37,518 nt of DNA from a virus. The notes under the pieces are model-generated. The model did no database searches and was not told the DNA's origin. It was given only the letters and a program-made list of their open reading frames with translations. The stretch covers positions 1-37,518 of the IMG/VR virus record IMGVR_UViG_3300029914_000067; one strand, 5' to 3'. This document shows, one piece after another, positions 1 to 7,205 of the stretch (position 1 is the stretch's first letter; the number at the start of each line of letters is the position of its first letter). Position numbers and translations under genes: made by a program.

Positions 1-1
1 C

Positions 2-892
2 GATACGCGCGCCAGCCGGACGGTCTATTCCGATGGCGCAAACTTCCGCGTTGCCAATCAGAGCGGCTGTGTTATCGGTGCCCTGCTGACCAATAAGGGT
101 TCGGGGTACACTTCGGTCCCGACCGTCACCGATGCCACGACTGGCGCAGTGTATCAGGCCATTCTGGGTCCAGTGGTCAATACGGTCGTGACTGTCAGCA
201 ATGGCGGCACCGGCTACACCTATCCTCCGATTGTGACGTTCTCGGCGCCGCCGCAGCCGGGCGTGCAGGCTACCGGCCATTGCGCGATTTCGGGCGGTAT
301 CGTCACCACCGTGACGGTAGACGATCAGGGCGCCGGCTACACTGTCAACCCGACCGTCACCTTCACCAATGATCCACGCGAGGGTCTGAATGGCGTTGCC
401 ATCGGCAGCGGTGCCCAGGCGACTGCCACCACGACCGGGGCACTGACCGTTGGCGCGGTTGTGGTTCTGGACCATGGCAACCCGGTCACGTCGATCCCGA
501 CCATCACGTTTGCGGGCGGCGGCGGTGCTTCCGCCGCGGCGACTTGCATCATGAACTGGGCGATCACGGCCTATACCGTCACCACTTCCGGCACCGGCTA
601 TACCGGCGTTGTGGAAGTGACCGGCTTGGGCGGGTTCCCGGCGACGGGCGCGGCCTATACCAATCCCACGATCCAGTCCAACCTTCTGCGTGGGCGCCGT
701 GCTTCGATCCTGGCGGCCTTGGCTACGACCTTCGCCAACATTACGGCGACGGGCCAGACCGTCTATGACGGTGGCGCTTATCCCGGCGTTCCGAGTGCGC
801 TAGTGACTTCCACGTCGGCATTCACAACGGCGGCCGGTCTTGGGTTTGCGGTTGGCGGTGTGAATGATACCTATCGCCTGTTCGCGTCGTAA
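2..892 (+). CDS. GxGY-repeat virion-region protein, 5' end cut off by window
   Basis: The reading frame is open from base 2 to a TAA at 890-892, so the N-terminus lies outside the window. The visible ~296 residues are mostly tandem units of about 35-45 residues built on a 'GxGY...P.(I/V)TF' core (for example GTGYTYPPIVTF and GAGYTVNPTVTF), with Gly/Ala-rich linkers. A different, repeat-free C-terminus of about 70 residues starts near NLLRGRRAS. It sits directly before the head-tail adaptor gene, where podoviruses usually keep the major capsid or a decoration protein, so a head-surface role is inferred. The same repeat recurs in the nozzle-like protein and in the protein at 13844-14458. A strong hairpin follows the stop. 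I do not recognise the C-terminal domain, and the function is not established. Confidence 0.8.
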   Translation, partial: DTRASRTVYSDGANFRVANQSGCVIGALLTNKGSGYTSVPTVTDATTGAVYQAILGPVVNTVVTVSNGGTGYTYPPIVTFSAPPQPGVQATGHCAISGGIVTTVTVDDQGAGYTVNPTVTFTNDPREGLNGVAIGSGAQATATTTGALTVGAVVVLDHGNPVTSIPTITFAGGGGASAAATCIMNWAITAYTVTTSGTGYTGVVEVTGLGGFPATGAAYTNPTIQSNLLRGRRASILAALATTFANITATGQTVYDGGAYPGVPSALVTSTSAFTTAAGLGFAVGGVNDTYRLFAS

Positions 893-899
893 CAGATCA

Positions 900-937
900 A
901 CGCGCGGGGCGCGCTTAGTTTAAGGCGTCCCGCGCGT
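900..937 (+). terminator. Strong GC-rich hairpin after the repeat protein
   Basis: Bases 900-912 (ACGCGCGGGGCGC) pair with 925-937 (GCGTCCCGCGCGT) as 13 pairs including one G-U. CTTA/TAAG at 914-917 and 921-924 extend the stem across one bulged G, leaving a GTT loop. No T-run follows, so it is not a textbook intrinsic terminator. It could weaken read-through or protect the 3' end of the upstream message. It fills most of the 64-base gap between the two genes. Confidence 0.55.
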
Positions 938-956
938 CCCGCCATCGGAGTAGAAG

Positions 957-1736
957 ATGGCGCAGGAACTTGGCTGGTATTTGAACGACGCCTCGGCTTT
1001 GCTCCGGGATTCGTCCAATCTGTTCACATCACAAGCGCAGCTCACCCGCTGGATCAATCAGGCCAGGCGCGAGGCTGCCAAGTTTACCGGCTGTATCCGC
1101 GCGCTGATTGCTGGCACTGCCCCCCAAGGCAATAGCGCCCTCGCTGGAACGATGATCGCAGGCGCCGCCCTCGCCGGTCTGGACCAGCAGACATCTTTTG
1201 CCACAATCCCAGGCGTTGAGATGTACCCTTACGAGTTTGCCAATCCGTACTTGCGGGCGCAGAACGCCGGTATAAAGGCGATCATCGATGTTCTGGATAT
1301 TTCGGTATCGTGGGGGGCGACGCGGCCGACCTTGAACTGGATGCCGTGGGGAGACCTTCAGGCGCTGGCGCGGTCCTACAATGTCGGCGTGACCAGCTAT
1401 CCATTTGCCTGGGCGTGCCAGGGTGATGGCACCCGCGGCAAGGTTTTTCTCTTTCCTATCCCCAGCGTTGGCGGCATCAGTGGTGAGATGGAGTGGGATG
1501 TTATTTGCATTCCGACAGATCTTAATACCAACGATGACTATGACGCTATTCCGGAATCCTTTCAGGATGCGATCAAGTACCGCGCGGTCGCGCTTGCCCT
1601 CATGGCATCGTTTCGGTTTACCGAGTCTCAGGTTCATACCCAGATGTTCTTGACTGAACTCGGTGTTGATCGCGCGTCAGCCAAGCGCGGCGCAGTTCAG
1701 AATTATTATTGGCAAACTGATGTATTGGGCAGCTAA
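957..1736 (+). CDS. Head-tail adaptor-like protein
   Basis: The 259-residue product begins with a helical segment (MAQELGWYLNDASALLRDSS..., then 'LTRWINQARREAAKFTG') of the kind seen at the start of phage head-tail connector/adaptor proteins. The C-terminus has 'IPESFQDAIKYRAVALALMA', typical of phage adaptors in which a helix packs on the portal. Such proteins sit below the portal ring and connect it to the tail nozzle. The start is ATG with a purine-rich GGAGTAGAAG upstream. The stop TAA overlaps the next ATG (TAATG), so it is translationally coupled to the nozzle-like gene, which is the usual partner. Assignment rests on pattern and gene order, not on an alignment. Confidence 0.6.
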   Translation: MAQELGWYLNDASALLRDSSNLFTSQAQLTRWINQARREAAKFTGCIRALIAGTAPQGNSALAGTMIAGAALAGLDQQTSFATIPGVEMYPYEFANPYLRAQNAGIKAIIDVLDISVSWGATRPTLNWMPWGDLQALARSYNVGVTSYPFAWACQGDGTRGKVFLFPIPSVGGISGEMEWDVICIPTDLNTNDDYDAIPESFQDAIKYRAVALALMASFRFTESQVHTQMFLTELGVDRASAKRGAVQNYYWQTDVLGS

Positions 1737-4462
1737 TGCCGGACATCAATGAACAGGCCAAACTTAACGCCGCCGCATCAAGGAGTTTAGGGCGGCCAGA
1801 AGGCTTTGCGCTTTATTCGCCGTTTCCGTTTGGCGGGATGAATTATCAGTCTTCCAGAATAGCTATAACAGATCAAGAATTTTATTGGCGCGAGAATTTC
1901 GTCCGCATTGGTGATGGTAATCTACGTACGACATGGGATGTTGGAACGCCGATTTATACTGCGTCCGGTAAAACCATTGTTTCATTTTTCTTCTTCTACA
2001 TAGATGAAGATAATTTTGTGGCCATTTTCTTTTCGGACGGAACAGCAATTCAACTTGATCTTGATCTTGGTACAACCGTATCGATCAGCTCGACGGTGGG
2101 GACATTCTATCTTCCCGGCGGAAATCTCCCGGCGTGCGTGCAGTGGGGCAGTCAGTATCTCCTAATCTCAAACAACAACACGCAAAACGATTACTGGATT
2201 TGGGATGGAGATGGCGGACCGCCGTTTGCCGGGCTTTATTCTGCGGGCGGTCTTGGTCCAGATGTAACGATCCTTGCCAATGGCAGCAATTATAATTCTA
2301 CGCCGACGATGACCGTGTACGGGGGCTCTGGCTCCGGTGTTGTCTTGAGCGCGACTATTCAAGATGGCGGCGTAGTTCTCTTGGATGTTGTTAATCCAGG
2401 AACGGGATATGAAGTTGGCGATCAGCCGCAAGTGGCGTTCTCTGGTGGCGGCAGTAATGACAGCGCCATTTTGGAAGCGGTGCTCGCGTCCGGTGGCGTG
2501 CTGGCTGTTGATATTACCGCCCATGGAACGCTTTACACGACTCCGCCGACAATAGGATTTTCCGGCGGCGGCGGGTCAGGTGCTGCCGCCACCGCCATAA
2601 TGGGCGTGTCTGCAATTGCCATAACGGCCGGCGGAACAACTTACACGACGCCGCCAACTGTTGTGTTTACAGGCGGTGGCGGATCTGGCGCAGCTGGGGT
2701 TGCTGTAATTAGCGGCGGGGCCGTCATATCTGTTACCATGACCAATCGTGGGACGGGGTATACCTCTGCACCAGGCATTAGCTTCACAGGTGGCGGCGGA
2801 TCTGGCGCGACAGCGACATCCACTCTTTTTGTTATCGGCGCGACCGTCACGTTGCCGGGCTCCGGCTACACATCAAATCCGGCGGTTTTGATTTCAGGTG
2901 GTGGTGGGTCGGGTGCGACAGCGACCGCCTATATTACGTCCGGCGGCATTGGTTCGGTTACTGTCGTATATGGTGGGACTGGGTTTATTACGGTTCCGAC
3001 GTTATCAGTGGTTGGCGGCAATGGAACCGGGGCGCTATTAACGGCGGTTCTGGCGGCAACAAGCGTCTCATCTGTCGATGTTCAAAACGGCGGATCCGGC
3101 TTTTTTAATGCACCAGTCATTACGCTTACAAGTTCAAGCGGGATTGGTTCTGGCGCTACAGCAACCGCTGTTTTACAGGGTGGTGCGATAGTTCAAATTG
3201 TCGTGACAAATGCCGGTAGCGGATACGAGGCGCCCCCGACCGTTCTCATTACTCCGAATGCTCTGGATACCTTGGCGACGGGGGCTGCGGCGGTTTCTGT
3301 TTTAGTCCCGGCCGTTGTCGTTGCGTCAGGTTCTAATAATGCGGCCTATGCCACGCTTGAGATGATGCCGTTTGGGGTGAGTGGAACGTCAATTGAAAGC
3401 TTTCAGAGTCGCGTTTGGCTCGCACATCCGTTTAAAGAGTTATCGCATAAGTCCACTGGCGATGTTATTTTGGTTTCGGCGCCAGACTCGACAATTGATT
3501 TTGCGACTTCTGACGGCGGCCTCATCTACACATCCAATAGCCCAGTTTTGCGTCAGCACTATACTGGCCTAAAGGTTGTCGGAGATTTTTTATACCCTAT
3601 TGCTGACTCTTCCGTTGACGTGATCTCAAATGTCCAGACTTCTGGCGATCCGATCACCACGACATTCAATGAAAATAATACCGATCCTCAGACCGGCACG
3701 CCGTATCGCTCAACCATTCAGGATTATTCTCGCACGGCGCTCTTTGCCAATGCGCTAGGTGTTTTCGGCCTATATGGCGGCGCGGTGACGAAGGTCAGCG
3801 AGAAGATCGATGAGATATTCGAGAATGCTATTTTCCCGCCGTCCGCCGGGGCGATCACGCCATGCGCGGCCATAGCCGAGTTGCATGAGAAAAAGTGCTA
3901 CCTGCTTTTGATGACGGTATTGGACCCGCTCACCAATCAAAACCGCAATGTCATGGTTACATGGGATGAGAAGGAGTGGTTCATTGTTAGCCAGTCCAAC
4001 ATGCCGATCTATATCGACACTAGAATTGTGGATAGCGTTCCCAGCGCGTGGGGAACGGACGGGAGTACGATCTACCAGATTTCCGCAACGCCATCTGCAA
4101 AAATCACTAAGAAGCTTTCCACCAAACTTTATGGGGCGAATAGTTTCCCCGCGGTCAAATTGGCGATGAGTCTGCATCTGATGGCAGAGGATAAGTCGAG
4201 CAACAGTGCCGGCGTTAGCTTCCAGACCGGAACGCTTGACACCGAAAACCAGCCTTATGCGCTAGAGGGCCTGCCGCTCAATTTTGGCGCCGGGGTGAAA
4301 TCCACGCCAATCCTGGCGGCCTATAGTGGGGATATTTATGGCTGTTTCTTGGGGTTGACAATCGCCTCGACATCGCCGGACTTTGCGTTGCAGCATATGG
4401 CTATCGGGTATAGAGTGATATGGGGCGGCTTCGGCTCGCCGCCCTCGATTGAAGGGAGTTAG
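1736..4462 (+). CDS. Tail nozzle/stabilisation-like protein with inserted GxGY repeat array
   Basis: The protein has 908 residues. Residues ~1-165 contain 'ENFVRIGDGNLRTTWDVG' and 'FFFFYIDEDNFVAIFFSDG', the style of nozzle proteins (P22 gp10/T7 gp12 group) that close the podovirus tail tube. Residues ~170-525 are nine tandem units with the cores 'GTGYTSAP' and 'FTGGGGSGATA'. Residues ~530-908 return to nozzle-type sequence ('SFQSRVWLAHP', 'VMVTWDEKEWFIV', 'RVIWGGFGSPP'). The gene follows the adaptor with a TAATG overlap, as expected for this pair. The oddity is the ~350-residue repeat block placed inside the nozzle fold. Its repeat type matches the upstream head-region protein. Base composition is more AT-rich in the non-repeat parts. 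The nozzle assignment is an inference from motif style and position. Confidence 0.6.
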   Translation: MPDINEQAKLNAAASRSLGRPEGFALYSPFPFGGMNYQSSRIAITDQEFYWRENFVRIGDGNLRTTWDVGTPIYTASGKTIVSFFFFYIDEDNFVAIFFSDGTAIQLDLDLGTTVSISSTVGTFYLPGGNLPACVQWGSQYLLISNNNTQNDYWIWDGDGGPPFAGLYSAGGLGPDVTILANGSNYNSTPTMTVYGGSGSGVVLSATIQDGGVVLLDVVNPGTGYEVGDQPQVAFSGGGSNDSAILEAVLASGGVLAVDITAHGTLYTTPPTIGFSGGGGSGAAATAIMGVSAIAITAGGTTYTTPPTVVFTGGGGSGAAGVAVISGGAVISVTMTNRGTGYTSAPGISFTGGGGSGATATSTLFVIGATVTLPGSGYTSNPAVLISGGGGSGATATAYITSGGIGSVTVVYGGTGFITVPTLSVVGGNGTGALLTAVLAATSVSSVDVQNGGSGFFNAPVITLTSSSGIGSGATATAVLQGGAIVQIVVTNAGSGYEAPPTVLITPNALDTLATGAAAVSVLVPAVVVASGSNNAAYATLEMMPFGVSGTSIESFQSRVWLAHPFKELSHKSTGDVILVSAPDSTIDFATSDGGLIYTSNSPVLRQHYTGLKVVGDFLYPIADSSVDVISNVQTSGDPITTTFNENNTDPQTGTPYRSTIQDYSRTALFANALGVFGLYGGAVTKVSEKIDEIFENAIFPPSAGAITPCAAIAELHEKKCYLLLMTVLDPLTNQNRNVMVTWDEKEWFIVSQSNMPIYIDTRIVDSVPSAWGTDGSTIYQISATPSAKITKKLSTKLYGANSFPAVKLAMSLHLMAEDKSSNSAGVSFQTGTLDTENQPYALEGLPLNFGAGVKSTPILAAYSGDIYGCFLGLTIASTSPDFALQHMAIGYRVIWGGFGSPPSIEGS
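2247..3310 (+). repeat. Nine-unit GxGY/GGGGSGA protein repeat array
   Basis: Nine degenerate coding repeats of ~35-43 codons each carry 'G(T/S)GY..PP.(V/I).F(T/S)GGGGSGA.A.A'. DNA copies have diverged, with recurring GGCGGTGGCGGATCTGGCG-like segments. They lie inside the nozzle-like gene. Each unit ends with a short beta-like strand ('ISVTMTNR', 'GSVTVVYGG'), suggesting a string of small beta modules on the tail exterior. Confidence 0.8.
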
Positions 4463-4466
4463 TTGC

Positions 4467-4718
4467 ATGGCGTCGTCGCGCAAAACCTTTGGAAAAGACC
4501 TGATCGCCTTTGGGGAAAATCCGAATGGACAGGTTAGCCAGACGGCTGACAGCACCATTCGCAATCAGGACGGCCTTGGTCCGCAGGAATATCACTGGAA
4601 CCAGAGCGCAGACGGTGATCGGTGGAATAACGGATTCCAGCAAAAGCCGGTTTGGGATACCGCACCCGCGACGGCCGCGAGAAAGACGATACCGGCTCCT
4701 TCCAGCAAGCGCCGGTAA
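4467..4718 (+). CDS. Small hydrophilic protein of unknown function
   Basis: An 83-residue protein starting at ATG 4467, chosen because GAAGGGA lies 10 bases upstream. It is polar and rich in Gln, Asn, Asp and Trp ('QEYHWNQSADGDRWNNGFQ') with a basic Ser/Lys/Arg C-terminus, and has no membrane segment. It lies between the nozzle-like gene and the GNAT region, so a minor virion or assembly role is possible. I do not recognise a family. Confidence 0.6.
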   Translation: MASSRKTFGKDLIAFGENPNGQVSQTADSTIRNQDGLGPQEYHWNQSADGDRWNNGFQQKPVWDTAPATAARKTIPAPSSKRR

Positions 4719-4721
4719 GCC

Positions 4722-5054
4722 GTGCTTCCGATTCTTTATAACGCGCCATCATCCGAGAGCGAGTGGAATATTTGGAGTTTGAGCCACGCTGCATCGCATA
4801 CCAAAATTCTTCAAGCAATAAAGGCGCAGAAAAGCCTAAGCCTATCTCAATATCAACTTGATCCGATAGCCTTCAATGCAGTCGATGTTTTTTTGAATAA
4901 CAATCAGCAGGCTCACAATGACATGCTGGGAGCGTTGGGAATTTCAGGGGCTGACTTGCAGCAAGTGGATTTGAAAGATCCCAACCAACGAAGGGCATGG
5001 GTGTATATCCACGCTAAGGAACATGCCGATGCCGAAGGGGCTCTTAAAGTCTGA
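4722..5054 (+). CDS. Unknown 110-residue protein
   Basis: Starts with GTG three bases after the previous stop and ends inside the GNAT-like gene (32-base overlap). The sequence is helical-looking, with 'SLSHAASHTKILQAIKAQK' and a C-terminal 'RAWVYIHAKEHADAEGALKV'. The N-terminal 'ILYNAPSSESEWNIWSLSHAASH' resembles small phage proteins found between nozzle and internal virion genes, but I cannot name a family. Function is unknown. Confidence 0.6.
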   Translation: MLPILYNAPSSESEWNIWSLSHAASHTKILQAIKAQKSLSLSQYQLDPIAFNAVDVFLNNNQQAHNDMLGALGISGADLQQVDLKDPNQRRAWVYIHAKEHADAEGALKV

Positions 5055-5805
5055 CGTTCGCGTATGGCGCGAGACCGATGCGGTTGGCGTTAATGCGATC
5101 TTGAATAACTCCACCGTTCGCCCGTGGGTCGCGGATGTTGCCGATGGCCCGCTTGATGTATCGGCGTCCGTCGCCAATCAGGATAATATCCTCCTGATGG
5201 GAAAGTATGGTGCGATATTTTTCCTTTGTGTCATGCCTGGAACTTATGAGTGCCATACCCAGATACTTCCGAGTGGGCGCGGTCAGTGGGCATTTGAATT
5301 TGCCATCGCCACTTTGGATTGGATGTTCGCGCGCAGCAATGCGTGGGAGATCACAACCCGCGTGCCGGCCGGGCATCTTGGCGCGCTCACCCTGGCGCGC
5401 AGCGTCGGATTCCGTCACGAGTTCACGTCGATGGAGCCCTGCAAATTTCGCGGCAAGGTGGTGCAGGCGTCGATTCTGCGGCTCGGCATCCACGAGTGGG
5501 TTGCGCAGTCTGAATGCTATTTTCAGCTAGGCGAGACGCTGCACGATCAGATGGCGGCGGAGGCGGACCGGCTTGGGATTACAGCTAGGCCGCATGCAGA
5601 AGATGTGTACCATGACCAAATTGCTGGCTTGGCCATAGAATTGGCCCGGTATGGGCTGATCGTGAAAGGCTCGATCGTCTACAATCGGTGGGCCATCTTG
5701 GCACGGCACCGCACAATCTCTATGGTGTCGAAGGAACCGCCTGTGGTCGGGATGGACTTGGGGCATATGCGCATCAAGGAAACCGGCATCGAGATCGTCG
5801 CATGA
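5023..5805 (+). CDS. GNAT-like acetyltransferase domain protein
   Basis: 260 residues. The first ~150 read like a GNAT fold: an acceptor-side strand 'FFLCVMPGTYECHTQILPS', then 'GRGQWAFEFAIATLDWMF' in the place of the acetyl-CoA loop and helix, then 'EITTRVPAGHLGALTLARSVGFRHEF', the typical 'N..A..L....GF' end. The rest is helical and unassigned. Some podoviruses, including T7 (gp13), carry GNAT-like proteins in the internal virion block, which suits the position here before three large internal-type proteins. Substrate and activity are unknown. ATG 5023 is preceded by AAGGAA; an ATG two codons later is also possible. The stop overlaps the next gene as ATGA. Confidence 0.65.
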   Translation: MPMPKGLLKSDVRVWRETDAVGVNAILNNSTVRPWVADVADGPLDVSASVANQDNILLMGKYGAIFFLCVMPGTYECHTQILPSGRGQWAFEFAIATLDWMFARSNAWEITTRVPAGHLGALTLARSVGFRHEFTSMEPCKFRGKVVQASILRLGIHEWVAQSECYFQLGETLHDQMAAEADRLGITARPHAEDVYHDQIAGLAIELARYGLIVKGSIVYNRWAILARHRTISMVSKEPPVVGMDLGHMRIKETGIEIVA

Positions 5806-7205
5806 TTAAGTTTCATCGGATCGGCACGGACTTATCGGTGTGTGAAATTTCACACCCCTTGATGTGTGAATTTGGCATCACCGAGGGCCTCAGTCTGGCG
5901 ATCGCCTCGTTTCTGACCGCAGATGTCGGGGTGGGCGCGGCGACGGCTGGCGTTCTGGGGACCGTTGGCGCTGGTGCCCTAGAGGGCGGCGCGATCGGCG
6001 CCATTACCGATCCTAAAAATCCCCTAAAGGGCGCGGAAGGCGGCGCTATCACCGGGGGCATAGCGTCCGGCATATCGCCCTTTGTAGGTGATGCCCTTGG
6101 GCTTGGCTCGACGGCTACGGCGGGTATCTCCGGGGCCATAGGCGGAGCTGCTGGAGCCGCGGCGACCGGGGCCAATATCGGGACCGGCGCGCTGACGGGC
6201 GGCATTGGGAATGCCGTAGGGAGCGTCGTCAACGGGGCTATCAATGGGCCGTCCGCTTCAACCCCCAATGCTGCCCCGGCGACAGGCGGCCCTGGCGGCA
6301 GCGCCGGTTCGTCGGCTGCTCCAGCGTCGGTTGGGGCTGCTGCGGCACCATCCCCGGCAGAGGGTTTGGGCGACGTGGCCAGCCTCGATTCCAGCGCCCA
6401 GCTCGGCTATTCCGCTGACGGTACCAGCGCCGCCCCTGGTAGCGGGGTGTCCGGCGCTCCCGGACCCGGCGCCGGTGCGCCGTCGCCAAGCATCGGAACA
6501 TCTACCCCCACCATCGGAACGACCGCCACATCACCGGCTGCCGCGGCTACCGGCATCGGAAATGCGCCGGCCGGGACCGTGACGGCACCCAGTAGCATCG
6601 ACACCGGCATTACAGGTGCGGGACTATCTGGAGCGACGCCGACCCTTCCCGCGGTTGCCACCGCCACGCCTGCCGCATCTGCTGCGCCCGCTTCAACCGG
6701 CACCGGCATTGGCGGTTTTCTAAAAGACAATGCATGGTTGCTTCCGGCGGCCGGGCTGGCTTACGAAGCGACCGCTGGGCAGGCACCGCTTCCGGGAGAA
6801 AGCAACCTTCAGGCGAGCGCGACTAATCTTAGCGCTCAGGCTAATCAGTTGCAGAATTATTTCACCAGCGGCACCCTGCCGCCCGGCATCCAGTCCGGCA
6901 TCACCCAAGCGTCGGATGCGGCCAAGGCAGCGATCCGGTCGCAATATGCGTCCATGGGAAACACGGGATCTAGCGCCGAAGCGCAAGACCTTGCTGCGGT
7001 TGACAGCCGCGCCGTTAGTCAGGGCAGCCAGATCGCGCTCAGCCTTTTACAGCAGGGCGTGAGCGAGCAGGGTATGGCCAACCAGCTCTATATGGAATTG
7101 ATGAATACCTCGCTCAATCAGGATCAGCAGCTTGGAAGTTCCATCGCGGCGTTTTCGTCTGCGCTTGTTCCGCATACCACTGTTAACTTGGCGGCGGCGG
7201 CATAA
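5802..7205 (+). CDS. Gly/Ala-rich internal virion-like protein
   Basis: From ATG 5802 (ATGA overlap with the previous stop) the product has 467 residues. A second in-frame ATG at 5862 gives 'MCEFGITEGLSLAIASF', and a Met-Cys start is common in podovirus internal proteins such as T7 gp14, so the true start may be there. Neither start has a clear ribosome site. The N-terminal third is hydrophobic and Gly/Ala rich ('TAGVLGTVGAGALEGGAIGA'), compatible with membrane insertion during ejection. The middle (~150-330) is Ala/Pro/Ser/Thr/Gly low complexity. The C-terminus is helical and Gln rich ('LSAQANQLQNYF', 'SEQGMANQLYMELM'). A role in DNA ejection is inferred from composition and position only. 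Confidence 0.65.
   Translation: MIKFHRIGTDLSVCEISHPLMCEFGITEGLSLAIASFLTADVGVGAATAGVLGTVGAGALEGGAIGAITDPKNPLKGAEGGAITGGIASGISPFVGDALGLGSTATAGISGAIGGAAGAAATGANIGTGALTGGIGNAVGSVVNGAINGPSASTPNAAPATGGPGGSAGSSAAPASVGAAAAPSPAEGLGDVASLDSSAQLGYSADGTSAAPGSGVSGAPGPGAGAPSPSIGTSTPTIGTTATSPAAAATGIGNAPAGTVTAPSSIDTGITGAGLSGATPTLPAVATATPAASAAPASTGTGIGGFLKDNAWLLPAAGLAYEATAGQAPLPGESNLQASATNLSAQANQLQNYFTSGTLPPGIQSGITQASDAAKAAIRSQYASMGNTGSSAEAQDLAAVDSRAVSQGSQIALSLLQQGVSEQGMANQLYMELMNTSLNQDQQLGSSIAAFSSALVPHTTVNLAAAA
5840..5855. other. Perfect 16-base palindrome with nearby half-site copy
   Basis: GTGTGAAATTTCACAC is fully self-complementary. A partial second copy, GTGTGAATTT, lies at 5864-5873 on the same strand. 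The site sits in the first codons of the internal-protein gene, or in its leader if ATG 5862 is the true start. It could be an operator for a dimeric regulator or a chance palindrome. Confidence 0.5.

Noticed and set aside
1029-1637. Long minus-strand open frame (202 codons) opposite the adaptor gene
   Set aside because: It mirrors a coding + strand gene, has no family pattern or ribosome site, and no minus-strand gene in the window has independent support.
2247-3310. Regularly spaced repeats resembling an array (CRISPR-like at first glance)
   Set aside because: The repeats are degenerate, lie in one open frame and encode protein modules; there are no identical short repeats with unique spacers.
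5688-5801. Upstream GTG start for the Gly/Ala-rich internal protein
   Set aside because: It would overlap the GNAT-like gene by over 100 bases with no ribosome site; ATG 5802 or 5862 is more likely.
5840-5855. CRP/FNR-type binding site
   Set aside because: Half-sites TGTGA and TCACA are 4 bases apart, not the 6 of CRP, and FNR uses different halves; kept only as an unexplained palindrome.
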